From NCBI RefSeq assembly GCF_008087665.1, contig NZ_CP042912.1:744001-808000 (forward strand): 64,000 nt of DNA, written 5' to 3'. Origin of the DNA: Mariniblastus fucicola. Lineage in GTDB: Bacteria; Planctomycetota; Planctomycetia; Pirellulales; Pirellulaceae. The notes under the pieces were generated by a model. The model had not been told where the DNA came from. It searched no databases and saw only the letters and a list, made by a program, of their open reading frames with translations. Position 1 is the first letter of the stretch; each line of letters begins with the position of its first letter. This document shows positions 36,592-45,952 of this stretch, piece after piece. A program made the translations under genes and the position numbers.

Positions 36592-38301
36592 ATGTTGAAC
36601 TCAGCTGAATCTGGCCCAAAGGTTGAAGAAACCGAACAAACGGGAGCGTTTCGCTACTTCACCAACGACCTGCTCGCATCGGTTGTTGTCTTTCTGGTCG
36701 CCCTCCCGCTATGCATCGGGATCGCCGTAGCAGTCGGCGTCAACCCGGCCCGGGCACTGATTACGGGCATCATCGGTGGTCTGATCGTCGGTTCCATCGC
36801 AGGTTCTCCGTTGCAAGTCAGCGGTCCAGCAGCGGGACTGTTTGTGATCGTGGCGGATATTATCTTCACCAACCGCGACAAGCATCTTCAACTGGTTGGT
36901 GACGTTGCCGGAGCCGAACAGTCGGCGATGGCCTATGCAATGGCCGCGTTGGGCTGCGCCGTTGTGCTTGCGGGCATCATGCAGCTTGTGGCTGGAAAGA
37001 TGAAGCTGGGGCGATGGTTTCGAGCTGTGTCACCTGCTGTCATCAAAGGCATGCTTTCGGGGATCGGAGCCCTTATTCTGATCAGCCAGTTTCACGTGAT
37101 GCTGGATCATTCCGCGATGTGGGGCGACAAACCTGCACGAGGTGGGTTGCAGTATCTCGCGACGATTCCTGCCGCAATTACAAAGTGCTTCACCGAAGGT
37201 GCAGAGAATCACCACCTGGCCGCAATGATCGGGATTGTCACGATCGGAACTATTATCGCGTGGAGTAAGTTCGCCCCCAAGAAAATCAGCTTCATTCCTG
37301 GAGCTCTCGTCGGAATTGTCGTCGCTACGCTGTTCGCCATCATTGCAAATTTTGAGGTCATCCAGCTATCGGTCCCTGACAATATGTTCAGCGAAGTTTC
37401 GTTTCCGAACGTCTCGTGGTTTGGCCTGATCATCGAACCATCCATTTGGGTTTCTGCGTTTGTGATCGCGCTCGTCGCCAGCGCGGCGACGTTGTTGACG
37501 GCCGCTGCGGTCGACGACATGTCACGCGATATTGGTGTGAAAACCGACTATGATCAGGAATTGATATCGCAAGGAGTCGGCAATACGCTTTGCGGGCTGG
37601 TCGGCGCACTGCCCATGACCGGAGTCATCGTGCGGAGTTCCGCCAACGTCCACGCAGGAGCACGGACTCGGAAATCTACGATTATCCATGGAGCCTGGTT
37701 GCTGCTGTTCGTCTGCTTCCTTCCGCAACTGCTAACTTATATTCCGAAATCAGCATTGGGTGCGCTTCTGGTTTACACCGGATTCAAGCTTCTCAATCCG
37801 GCTCAATTGAAGGGGCTCTGGAAAGTCGGCAAATCCGAAGCAGCGATCTATCTGACAACTCTTGCTATTATTGTGTCGGTCGACCTTTTGATCGGCGTGA
37901 TGGTGGGGGTTGCCCTTTCGGCAGGCAAGCTTTTGCATCGATTCAGCCACCTCGATGTCGAGTTGGTCGCTGACGAGGCAAAGCATCGCTATGAGCTAAA
38001 ACTTCGGGGAGCAGCTACATTTCTTCGCTTGCCGATCCTCGCGGAGTATCTTGACCAATTGCCTGGAGATGCGGAGCTCCATGTGTGTCTCGAGAAAGTT
38101 GACTACATTGATCACGCCTGCTTCGAGTTGCTGATGAATTGGGCTGAATCGCATGTCGAAGATGGCGGTTCTCTGGTGATGGATTGGGATCGCTTGCACG
38201 GAGCGTTTCAGTCAGAGGCCAGTGAGTCCGCAGAAGATTCGACAGCCTCTTCTGCTGCTGTGCTTTCCGATAAAGTGCATCCTGCGGGAGTGGCAGTGTG
38301 A
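36592..38301 (+). CDS. SulP-family anion transporter with STAS domain
   Basis: A 569-residue inner-membrane transporter. The first ~420 residues contain about 10-12 membrane helices with the SulP signature region (LLASVVVFLVALPLCIGIAV, ITGIIGGLIVGSIAGSPLQV, SGPAAGLFVIVADI). A C-terminal STAS domain follows (LRGAATFLRLPILAEYLDQL, VDYIDHACFELLMNWAESH). Substrates in this family include sulfate, bicarbonate, chloride and dicarboxylates. The N-terminal sequence resembles the branch often linked to carbonic anhydrase or bicarbonate uptake, but that is only a leaning. The ATG at 36592 has an AAGGGA site. An upstream ATG at 36553 has none. It forms a unit with the Usp-like gene. Confidence 0.92.
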   Translation: MLNSAESGPKVEETEQTGAFRYFTNDLLASVVVFLVALPLCIGIAVAVGVNPARALITGIIGGLIVGSIAGSPLQVSGPAAGLFVIVADIIFTNRDKHLQLVGDVAGAEQSAMAYAMAALGCAVVLAGIMQLVAGKMKLGRWFRAVSPAVIKGMLSGIGALILISQFHVMLDHSAMWGDKPARGGLQYLATIPAAITKCFTEGAENHHLAAMIGIVTIGTIIAWSKFAPKKISFIPGALVGIVVATLFAIIANFEVIQLSVPDNMFSEVSFPNVSWFGLIIEPSIWVSAFVIALVASAATLLTAAAVDDMSRDIGVKTDYDQELISQGVGNTLCGLVGALPMTGVIVRSSANVHAGARTRKSTIIHGAWLLLFVCFLPQLLTYIPKSALGALLVYTGFKLLNPAQLKGLWKVGKSEAAIYLTTLAIIVSVDLLIGVMVGVALSAGKLLHRFSHLDVELVADEAKHRYELKLRGAATFLRLPILAEYLDQLPGDAELHVCLEKVDYIDHACFELLMNWAESHVEDGGSLVMDWDRLHGAFQSEASESAEDSTASSAAVLSDKVHPAGVAV

Positions 38302-38357
38302 AGTGACCGTTCAAGTTTTGACTTGATTTCAGTTTTTAATTGAACAAGGAGTTGGAC

Positions 38358-38864
38358 ATGAATATGCGTTATGAACCCAGAGAGCTATTGTTTGTCTGGG
38401 ATGGGACGAAGAAGTCCATCGCGATTGCGGACCGTTACGTCGGAACGTTGAAGGACGTTTCGGTTGCCTGTCTGCGAGTCATGCCTCACGAGTCGATTTA
38501 CGCATACTCGACTCCCGGCCATTCGGACTTACCGCCTTCGCGGTTGGAAACCAAAATTCGGACCGTTTTCGACAATGCCGTGAAATGCTCCAGCTCGTTG
38601 GCTGGAGCCCGGTTGGAAATTGATTTCGGAGACAGAGTCAGCACGATCGTTCGCTATGCAGAATTCTGCAAGGCGAAAGTCATTCTGATGCCTCGCTTCG
38701 AGCAGTCGAGGTTTTCGATCTGGATTCACGGCGACCTGAACAAACGAATTGAAGAGCAATCCAACTGTTCAGTCGTCTTTTACGACTCCGAGTCTGGCGA
38801 CCAGATCATTTCTGATCGGTTCCGACCCGGTGAGTTGGAAAACTTTAATCCGAACTCGAACTAG
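38358..38864 (+). CDS. universal stress protein-like protein
   Basis: A 168-residue protein with a Usp/Rossmann-like pattern. A short beta-strand start (LLFVWDGTKKSIAIADR), a central helix, and the DFGDRVSTIVRYAEFCKAKV and ILMPRFEQSRFSIWIHGDLN segments resemble the ATP-binding end of UspA, although the classic G-x2-G-x9-G-S/T loop is degenerate. AAGGAG precedes the ATG at 38358. It follows the SulP gene by 56 bases, so a partner or cytoplasmic regulator of the transporter is likely (inference). Confidence 0.72.
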   Translation: MNMRYEPRELLFVWDGTKKSIAIADRYVGTLKDVSVACLRVMPHESIYAYSTPGHSDLPPSRLETKIRTVFDNAVKCSSSLAGARLEIDFGDRVSTIVRYAEFCKAKVILMPRFEQSRFSIWIHGDLNKRIEEQSNCSVVFYDSESGDQIISDRFRPGELENFNPNSN

Positions 38865-38943
38865 CCACCAACGTTTCAGGTTGCTGCTTCGACGCGTCAG
38901 ATTGTTTTCGCCGATATCAATTCGGGCGCTGACCGTACGTCTG

Positions 38944-40446
38944 CTACAGACTAACGCACACCGATTTCGTTTGCAGATAATTCTCCAGAGCCGCGTGGCC
39001 CATTTCACGACCCCAACCGGATTGCTTGTAACCGCCGAAGGGCAAAGCGGCGTCAAAGATGCTGTAGCAGTTGACCCACACGGTTCCGGCTTTCACCTGT
39101 TTGGCTAGTTTGTGAGCCTTGGAAATGTCACGAGTCCAAATGCCGGCCGCCAAACCGAAACTCGTGTCGTTGGCCTGGCTCGCGATTTCGGCTTCGTTGT
39201 CGAATGGCATCGCGGCGACCACTGGGCCAAAGATCTCTTCCTGGACAATCGACATTTCTGTGGTCGCGTTCTTCAAAACCGTTGGTTGAACGAAATAGCC
39301 GGGCCGATCGATCGCCGCGCCGCCGGCCGATGCTTCTGCGCCCGCGTCGAGTCCGGCTTTCAGGTAGCCAGCAACGCGATCGAACTGCTCGCGCGAAACC
39401 AGCGGACCCATTTGCGTTGCGGCGTCGAAACCACTGCCGACTTTCATGTTGTTGGCGATCTCGCTGACGCCAGCCACGACTTCATCGTAGATCCCAGACT
39501 GCACAAACAGTCGCGAACCAGCACTGCAGACTTGCCCCTGGTTGAAAAAGATCGCGTCCGCTGCACCGGCAATGGCAGTATCCAGATCCGCGTCGTCGTA
39601 GACCACGTTCGGGCTTTTGCCGCCAAGTTCCAGGGTGACCTTCTTCAAATTTCCAGCAGCGGCTTTGAGGATAATCTTGCCGACTTCTGTTGAGCCGGTG
39701 AAAGCGACTTTGTCGATGTCGTCGTGAGCCGCGATTGCAGCACCGGCTGTTTCCCCGAAACCAGTGATGATGTTCACGACGCCATCGGGGATGCCGGCTT
39801 CCTGACAAAGCTCGCCCAAACGAATCGCACTGATTGGAGTTTGTTCGGCTGGCTTTAGTACGATCGTGCAACCGGTCGCCAGCGCCGGTCCCAATTTCCA
39901 CGCCGCCATCAACAGCGGAAAATTCCAGGGGATGATCTGTCCAACGACACCAATGGGTTCCTTGAGCGTATAAGCATGGAACTGGCCGCCCGGAACGTAA
40001 GGCACGTTTAACGGAATCGTGTTGCCTTCGATTTTCGTCGCCCAGCCCGCCATGTAGCGAAACATGTCAGCCGCCAACGCCACGTCGGCAGCTTTGGCAA
40101 CGCCCAGCGGTTTGCCATTGTCGAGCGTTTCCATCGCCGCAAGTTCATCCGCGTTCTGCTCGATCAGATCTCCGATCTTCCAGATGATTTGGCCTCGTTG
40201 TGACGCCGTCATCCTCGACCACGGGCCGGCGTCAAATGCCTTTCGCGCCGCTGCAACGGCAAGGTCCACGTCGGCGGCATCTCCCGCGGCAGCCTGGGCG
40301 ATGACCTCGTCGGTCGCCGGATCGAAGACGTCAAAAGTTTTACCTGATTTGGCTTCCACCCATTGTCCGCCGATCAACAGCTTCCTTGGCGTAGCGAGAA
40401 ACGAGCGAAGACTTTCAGGAACCGAAGAGTTTGTGGCAATGGGCAT
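38944..40446 (-). CDS. NAD(P)-dependent aldehyde dehydrogenase
   Basis: A 500-residue enzyme that oxidises aldehydes to carboxylic acids. The NAD-binding and general-base region is VTLELGGKSPNVVYDDADLD (catalytic Glu). The nucleophile is the Cys in FFNQGQVCSAGSRLF. Oxyanion-type Asn is in GQIIPWNFPLLMAAWKLGPA, and the cofactor loop is FTGSTEVGKII. It ends SIFDAALPFGGYKQSGWGRE, the family's C-terminal signature. The sequence is closest in style to the betaine/retinal-type (ALDH2-like) group, but the substrate cannot be told. The ATG at 40446 gives the normal length. It is a stand-alone gene. Confidence 0.95.
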   Translation of the reverse strand: MPIATNSSVPESLRSFLATPRKLLIGGQWVEAKSGKTFDVFDPATDEVIAQAAAGDAADVDLAVAAARKAFDAGPWSRMTASQRGQIIWKIGDLIEQNADELAAMETLDNGKPLGVAKAADVALAADMFRYMAGWATKIEGNTIPLNVPYVPGGQFHAYTLKEPIGVVGQIIPWNFPLLMAAWKLGPALATGCTIVLKPAEQTPISAIRLGELCQEAGIPDGVVNIITGFGETAGAAIAAHDDIDKVAFTGSTEVGKIILKAAAGNLKKVTLELGGKSPNVVYDDADLDTAIAGAADAIFFNQGQVCSAGSRLFVQSGIYDEVVAGVSEIANNMKVGSGFDAATQMGPLVSREQFDRVAGYLKAGLDAGAEASAGGAAIDRPGYFVQPTVLKNATTEMSIVQEEIFGPVVAAMPFDNEAEIASQANDTSFGLAAGIWTRDISKAHKLAKQVKAGTVWVNCYSIFDAALPFGGYKQSGWGREMGHAALENYLQTKSVCVSL

Positions 40447-40723
40447 GAGCGTTTCCTTTGTTGACGTCGTGAATGGTGACGACAAATTTTACAGCTCAAA
40501 GGATTGAGTTGGCAAGCAATTTCGGATTGAACCTTATGTCGCGATTTCAAGCCAATTGAGCTGTCGCTTCGCGAAACAAGGAAAACGTGCATCGACTTCC
40601 AGCGTGTGATTGCGCAAATCGTGTTAGCTGCTTCGCAAAAAAAATGAATTGATTTGCGATGCTTAACAGAGCGATCGTTTCACAGGCCAAAAGCCGATGT
40701 CACCTTCGTTCATGGCGTTTCAA

Positions 40724-42073
40724 TTAACTTGCTGGAAGCAGGACTTCATTCACCAAATGAACGACTCCGTTCTTGGCGCGGATGTCAGTCGCTGCCAGCG
40801 TTACGTTGTCATTCAACAACACGCCATCGTCATTGAGTTCGACAGTAAACGATGGGCCGAGCAACGTTTCGACTTCGGTGCGTGTAATCAGCTCTGAAGC
40901 AAAGACGGATTCTCCCAAAACGTGAAACAGCAGAATGTTGGAAAGCTGTTCTCCTGTCAGGCTCTCCAGAGTTCCGTCAGGCAGCTTGTCAAAGGCCGAA
41001 TTCAGCGGAGCGAACACAGTCAGGTTCGGCGTGTCGTTGAGCGCTCCGGCCAAATCGGTCGCCACCACCGCGCCGGTCAATGTAGAAAGATCGGGTGTCA
41101 GAATCGCCAGTTCAGTGACCGTGCCCAACCGTGCCCCGCTGACGATCAAATCGTCAAACACCATCTTTCGTCTGGCTACATCGTCTTCCAGACCGCCCAG
41201 CTCAAATGTTCTCAGTTCGATTCCGTCACGCTGAACGTCCGGTACGTTGATGGCAAATCGATCGAAGTTGCTCTGGCCTCCAACGATGGTGTTGCGAACA
41301 AAGGCAACGTTGGAATAGTCGAGGCTAATGTCGTCATTGCCGTCGCCCCCGAAGACGCCAGTTCGCTCTCCCACGAGAACGTTTTCCAACGAAACATAGT
41401 CGTTGCCATTTTGCGACAGGACTAACAGTTCGTTCAGCACGGTGCTATCCTTAACCGCAATCGCGTCCCTGCCATTGCCTCCCACGACGAACACATCGCC
41501 TTCAAGTTGAGCCGTGTCGATTCCGATCGTGTCCGAGCCATCGAGAGTCAGGATGTAGAGATCTTTTCCCACGTCGGCCGTATCAAGGGAGACCGAATCG
41601 TTGCCGGTGAAGGTTTGTAGCAACAGACGGTCCCGGAAGTTGGTCTGATACGCTCCGACCGAATCATCGCCAGGCCCGCCGTAAACGATTGAGCTGCCCT
41701 TAAATTCGACGCCTTCGATCAGCAATGAGTCATCGCCCTGCCCAACGTTGGCGCGAAGCCCAAAGTCATAGGAAGCTCGTACGCCATTGATCTGCGTGTC
41801 GATCTCGCCACCCGCGATCGTCAGCGGAGTCGCCTGTCCATTGACCGTGGTCCCATTTTTTCCAATTACTGAAATTGAGCCATCATCATTGCCGATGATT
41901 TCGATCTGGTTGTCCAGGCTGTCGCCGCGAATATAGAGGTTGTCGGTGTTGGCGACGGTCACGTTCCCGGCCAGCAATCGCCTGTCTTCGAGTGATCCGT
42001 AGCTGGTCGTTTGAACGTCTTGGCGGCGGTGACGCCTGTTTCGTCGCGAACGGGTTCGAGAATTCTTGAACAT
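40724..42073 (-). CDS. LEPR-XLL-leader surface protein with hemolysin-type repeats and fasciclin domain
   Basis: The 449-residue protein has a very basic N-terminus (MFKNSRTRSRRNRRHRRQDV). The planctomycete surface-sorting-like motif SLEDRRLLAG comes next, the LEPR-XLL type known in this phylum. Residues about 40-300 contain Gly/Asp-rich repeats (YGGPGDDSV, VGGNGRDAI, FGGDGNDDI), typical calcium-binding hemolysin-type turns. The C-terminal ~140 residues form a fasciclin domain (LTVFAPLNSAFDKLPDGTLE, LLFHVLGESVFASELI, GVVHLVNEVLLP), usually adhesive. It is probably secreted and placed on the cell surface for attachment. The frame is open to 42184, but the ATG at 42073 fits the leader. Confidence 0.88.
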   Translation of the reverse strand: MFKNSRTRSRRNRRHRRQDVQTTSYGSLEDRRLLAGNVTVANTDNLYIRGDSLDNQIEIIGNDDGSISVIGKNGTTVNGQATPLTIAGGEIDTQINGVRASYDFGLRANVGQGDDSLLIEGVEFKGSSIVYGGPGDDSVGAYQTNFRDRLLLQTFTGNDSVSLDTADVGKDLYILTLDGSDTIGIDTAQLEGDVFVVGGNGRDAIAVKDSTVLNELLVLSQNGNDYVSLENVLVGERTGVFGGDGNDDISLDYSNVAFVRNTIVGGQSNFDRFAINVPDVQRDGIELRTFELGGLEDDVARRKMVFDDLIVSGARLGTVTELAILTPDLSTLTGAVVATDLAGALNDTPNLTVFAPLNSAFDKLPDGTLESLTGEQLSNILLFHVLGESVFASELITRTEVETLLGPSFTVELNDDGVLLNDNVTLAATDIRAKNGVVHLVNEVLLPAS

Positions 42074-42358
42074 GACAATGCCTTTCGGGAAATCAAATGG
42101 ATGAAAGTGGTGCCTGCCGCAACGAACAAATGATAAATAGAGCGACAGCACCGAGTCGCAAGGAAGCGACCAAGAGTGAACCAATCGTCAGCAGCCCAGT
42201 TAACGCTGTAAGCTGACTCAAATCGAAAATCGCTGAAAAAAGAAAACGCACTTTCTCGCGGCATTCCTCGAACCTTTCTGCGGTCGCCTCGTAGCTGACC
42301 GCTGGAAGCCAACTGCGTCCCGGCGTAAAATGCGAGATTCCATCCTCAGGACGCGGAC

Positions 42359-43618
42359 ATGCAATCCGAACAAATCCTCAATCATCAATACGACAACGGT
42401 CTGACCCTGGTCGCTCAGCCAATGCCTTGGCTGGCCTCGGCTGCCTTCTCGATCCTGTTGCCAGCTGGCGGTCGCTACGACCAGGCCGGAAAACATGGCC
42501 TTGCGAACTTCACCTGTGAGATGGTGCAACGCGGCTGCGGAGAGCTTGACTCGCGGCAGTTCATCGAACAGCTACAGTTGCTGGGCGTGGACTACACTTC
42601 GTCGGCTTCGAACTATCACACTCGCTTCGGCGGTGCGATGAAAGCCACCGAACTGCACGACACGCTTTCGGTCTATCGCGACGTGCTGCGGAAGCCTCAT
42701 TTGCCTGAATCACAACTCGAAGACGGCCGCCAGGTTTGCTTTCAGGAGATCTGGGCCACCGAAGATGATCTTTCACGCCGCGCGATTCGCAAACTGCGCG
42801 AGCGGTTCTTTGGCGATCCCGACGGGCGGCACGCGGACGGCACGATCGAGTCCATCACTGGCATTGGCCAGCAAGATATTGAGGATTTTTGGAAGCGATA
42901 CTACCAGCCTGCGGGCACGATCATCGCGGTCGCCGGAGGAATCGATTTTGAAGCTCTCAAGGCACACGTCGGCCAACTGTTTGACGATTGGCAGCCGAAT
43001 CCGGTTGAGCCCATCGAATCGAGCGGCGAAGTTCATGGCCCGTTCCATATTCCATTCGAAAGCGAACAGACGCAGATCGCGTTGGCCTGGCCGGGCGTGG
43101 CTTACAGCCATCCTGATTTCTACAAGCATCGCGCGGCGATCGGCGTGCTATCCGACGGCATGAGTTCACGGCTGTTCCATGAAGTCCGTGAAAAACGTGG
43201 GCTGTGCTACAGCGTATTCGCCTCGGCGGTTTCGGTCGGAGATCGCGGCGCTGTGATTGCTCATAGCGGAACTTCGGCGGCCCGAGCCCAGGAAACGCTC
43301 GACGTGCTGGTGCAGGAGCTTTCGAAGATCAGCGAAGGCGTTCGGGAAGATGAACTTTCGCGATTGAAAGTCCAGTTCCGCAGCGGCATGATCATGCAAC
43401 AGGAATCGTGTCGATCGCGAGCCGGCTCAATCGCTTCGGACTGGGATCGGCTCGGTCGCGTGCGAACGCTCAAGGAAATCACGGACATCATCACCGGCCT
43501 GGATGTCGAATCGATCAACGAACATGTTGCTTCCTGCCCACCGCAGAATTTCGATTTGGTAACGCTTGGCAACGCTCCTCTGGAAATGAAAAATGGAATA
43601 CCGACAACATCAGCTTGA
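42359..43618 (+). CDS. M16-family peptidase homologue lacking the zinc motif
   Basis: A 419-residue member of the pitrilysin/MPP-like family. Where the catalytic HxxEH should be, the sequence reads KHGLANFTCEMVQRG, so the zinc ligands are lost. The C-terminal half keeps the family's Arg-Tyr segment (HEVREKRGLCYSVFASAVS) that holds substrate. This is the non-catalytic partner, like the alpha subunit of mitochondrial processing peptidase. It overlaps the catalytic M16 gene by 26 bases, so the two are co-translated and presumably form a heterodimer (inference). The role may be cytoplasmic or peripheral peptide processing. Confidence 0.92.
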   Translation: MQSEQILNHQYDNGLTLVAQPMPWLASAAFSILLPAGGRYDQAGKHGLANFTCEMVQRGCGELDSRQFIEQLQLLGVDYTSSASNYHTRFGGAMKATELHDTLSVYRDVLRKPHLPESQLEDGRQVCFQEIWATEDDLSRRAIRKLRERFFGDPDGRHADGTIESITGIGQQDIEDFWKRYYQPAGTIIAVAGGIDFEALKAHVGQLFDDWQPNPVEPIESSGEVHGPFHIPFESEQTQIALAWPGVAYSHPDFYKHRAAIGVLSDGMSSRLFHEVREKRGLCYSVFASAVSVGDRGAVIAHSGTSAARAQETLDVLVQELSKISEGVREDELSRLKVQFRSGMIMQQESCRSRAGSIASDWDRLGRVRTLKEITDIITGLDVESINEHVASCPPQNFDLVTLGNAPLEMKNGIPTTSA

Positions 43619-44816
43619 CAATGGATTGACGGTTTTGGCCGAGTGCAATCCGCAGGCTCATTTTTCGGCGTTCGGTTTCTTCGTTCGCACTGGAGCACGC
43701 GATGAAACGGCTGAGATCGGCGGCGTGAGTCACTTTCTGGAACACATGGTCTTCAAAGGCACGCCGAATCGCTCCGCGGATCAGGTGAATCTTGAGCTGG
43801 ACGAAATGGGCTCGAGTTCCAATGCGAGGACCGGCGAAGAGAGCACGATTTATCACGCCGCGGTACTGCCCGAGTTTCAAACTCCGATGGTGAATTTGCT
43901 CAGCGATATCATGCGTCCGAGCTTGCGGGAAGAAGACTTCGAGACCGAAAAACAGGTGATCATCGAAGAGATTTTGATGTACGCCGACCAGCCTCCCTAC
44001 GGCGGCTATGAAAAGATCATGGAAGAATTCTTCGCCGGCCATCCGTTGCAACAAAGTGTTTTGGGTACGGTGGAGACCGTTGGCGATCTGTCGGCCGAAC
44101 AAATGAAGCGTTACTTTGACCAACAGTACAGCCCGGGAAATATCGCGTTTGCGGCGTCAGGTAAAGTGGACTTTGATCGACTGGTTGAAGACATTGAGCA
44201 AAATTGTGGCGACTGGAAGCCGTTTGACGTGAGTCGCGATTTGACCGAAGCCAAGGTGAGCTCGGGCGTTCACACGATCCATCGGGAAAATTCGGCTCAG
44301 CAGTACATTCTGCAAATGGCTCGCGGTCCCGCATCCAATGATCCACGACGTTTTGCGTCGCGAGTCGCGATGAGCATTTTTGGAGACGACGCAGGCAGCC
44401 GTCTGTATTGGGAATTTCTGGATTCGGGTCGCGCGGAATCGATCGGCGTCGGTCCATGTGAATATTTGGGTAGCGGTGCCGTGATGACGTTTCTGTGCTG
44501 CAGTCCGGATGCGGCCAAGGATAATTTCGAACGGCTGACGAAGCTGCAAAAGGAGATTCAGGCTGGTGCCAACGAGCGTGAGCTGGAGATGGCAAAGCGA
44601 AAGATTGCGTCGCAGATCGTGTTGGGCAGCGAAGCGACCGAGGCGCGGATGTTTTCGATCGGCACGCAGTGGCTCAACGGGGCGGACTACAAAACGCCGG
44701 AGGAGATTGCGACGCTTTACGAAAGTGTGACGCTGGACGAAGTGAATGAGGTGCTGGTCGAGTTCCCGCTGGATGTGAACACGACGGTTTCGATCGGGCC
44801 GAACGAGTCGTTGTAG
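43593..44816 (+). CDS. catalytic M16-family zinc peptidase
   Basis: A 407-residue protease with the inverted zinc motif HFLEH (GGVSHFLEHMVFKGT). The third ligand Glu is in a downstream helix (RTGEESTIYHAAVLPEF). The N-terminus DNGLTVLAECNPQAHFSAF and the strand FFVRTGARDETAEIGG are typical of bacterial M16B enzymes. The C-terminal part (ILQMARGPASNDPRRFASRV, DAGSRLYWEFLDSGRAESIG) completes the two-lobe clam. It is coupled to the inactive partner upstream, and together they resemble the two-subunit M16B peptidases. No signal peptide was found. Confidence 0.94.
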   Translation: MEYRQHQLDNGLTVLAECNPQAHFSAFGFFVRTGARDETAEIGGVSHFLEHMVFKGTPNRSADQVNLELDEMGSSSNARTGEESTIYHAAVLPEFQTPMVNLLSDIMRPSLREEDFETEKQVIIEEILMYADQPPYGGYEKIMEEFFAGHPLQQSVLGTVETVGDLSAEQMKRYFDQQYSPGNIAFAASGKVDFDRLVEDIEQNCGDWKPFDVSRDLTEAKVSSGVHTIHRENSAQQYILQMARGPASNDPRRFASRVAMSIFGDDAGSRLYWEFLDSGRAESIGVGPCEYLGSGAVMTFLCCSPDAAKDNFERLTKLQKEIQAGANERELEMAKRKIASQIVLGSEATEARMFSIGTQWLNGADYKTPEEIATLYESVTLDEVNEVLVEFPLDVNTTVSIGPNESL

Positions 44817-44959
44817 GCAATTGCTGGGAAGTTGGTTGGTGTCGGTATGATTCGGCTGTGGCGTCGTTGTCTGCGTGATTCGTTTAACGGCTTGCCGTTA
44901 AACGATGTGCGACTTGATCGAACAGGCCCAACCATGGGATTCGACAACGAAAGGCAATC

Positions 44960-45877
44960 ATGAGCAACTTCACACTCCAAACCATGCAGCCCGATCAGTG
45001 GCCAGAAGTCGCCTCGCTGATTCACGATTCCACCAACGCGTGGTACCGGGCCAATCGGAACTTCGACATCTTCACCGAAGGCCCTGAATCGACATTGTTG
45101 TTCTGCGAAGTCTACGAATCGCTCGATCCGGGCTGCTGTCTGGTTGCGGTGGAAGACGATTCAAAACGAGTCCTGGGCTCCTGCTTTTATCATCCGCGTG
45201 AGACGCATTTTTCGTTGGGCATCATGAACGTGCACCCCGATGCGTTTGGCCGAGGAGTGGCTCGCACGATGCTGGGGCGAATCATGGAACTCGCGGAATC
45301 CGAAAACAAACCGGTTCGTCTGGTTTCCAGTGCGATGAACCTGGATTCCTATTCGCTGTACACGAAAGCCGGCTTCGTGCCTCGGGAAACGTATCAGGAC
45401 ATGATCCTTGAGATACCAGATAGCGGAATCGGCACGTCAAATCTGCATGTTCGCGACGCGACGATAGATGACGTTGAGGCGATAATGGAACTGGAACGCC
45501 GTGTGGCACATATCACTCGCGAAAAAGACTACCGACACTTCATCGCCAATGAATCGGGCCAATGGCACACTTCGGTACTATACGATGACGACGAGTTGGC
45601 GGGCTGGATCGTGTCGATCTCTCATCCTGCATCCAGCATGATCGGGCCGTGCATTGCTCGGGATGAGCAGTCCGCGATCGCGTTGTTGCAAGCCGAGATC
45701 AACCACCGCGCCGGCAACACGATGGTCTTTCTGGTGCCCGTCGAGGCGTCGCAAATCGTGCGCGCCGCTTACGGTTGGGGCGCGAAGAACTGCGAGTTAC
45801 ATGTGTCTCAAGTCTACGGCGAATTTAAGCCGTTTAACGGAATCGTGATGCCAACGTTTATGCCAGAGACGGCATGA
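44960..45877 (+). CDS. tandem GNAT acetyltransferase
   Basis: The 305-residue protein has two GNAT-like halves. The first (about 1-150) keeps the acetyl-CoA loop (IMNVHPDAFGRGVARTMLGR) and the following FYTKAGF-like LYTKAGFVPRET strand. The second (about 155-290, starting LHVRDATIDDVEAIMELERR) is weaker in that loop. Such tandem proteins usually have one active and one structural half. The acceptor is unknown and could be an amino acid, antibiotic or protein N-terminus. The ATG at 44960 is the natural start. It converges on the DUF2461 gene, with a REP-like hairpin between the stops. Confidence 0.85.
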   Translation: MSNFTLQTMQPDQWPEVASLIHDSTNAWYRANRNFDIFTEGPESTLLFCEVYESLDPGCCLVAVEDDSKRVLGSCFYHPRETHFSLGIMNVHPDAFGRGVARTMLGRIMELAESENKPVRLVSSAMNLDSYSLYTKAGFVPRETYQDMILEIPDSGIGTSNLHVRDATIDDVEAIMELERRVAHITREKDYRHFIANESGQWHTSVLYDDDELAGWIVSISHPASSMIGPCIARDEQSAIALLQAEINHRAGNTMVFLVPVEASQIVRAAYGWGAKNCELHVSQVYGEFKPFNGIVMPTFMPETA

Positions 45878-45878
45878 T

Positions 45879-45950
45879 GTGGCTGTGGCTTCCAGCCGCA
45901 GTGGTTCAGTTAGATACCTGCAAAATATTGCGGCTGGAAGCCGCAACCAC
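45879..45950. repeat. REP-like palindrome between convergent genes
   Basis: The 22-base arms (45879-45900 and 45929-45950) share the core GGCTTCCAGCCGCA / TGCGGCTGGAAGCC with only two mismatches, around a 28-base loop. The core GGCTTCCAGCC also appears, with small changes, in the palindrome at 56485-56546 and the half-units at 30377-30445, so these are one dispersed family. Lying between two stop codons, it could also end transcription from both sides. Confidence 0.75.
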
Positions 45951-45952
45951 GA

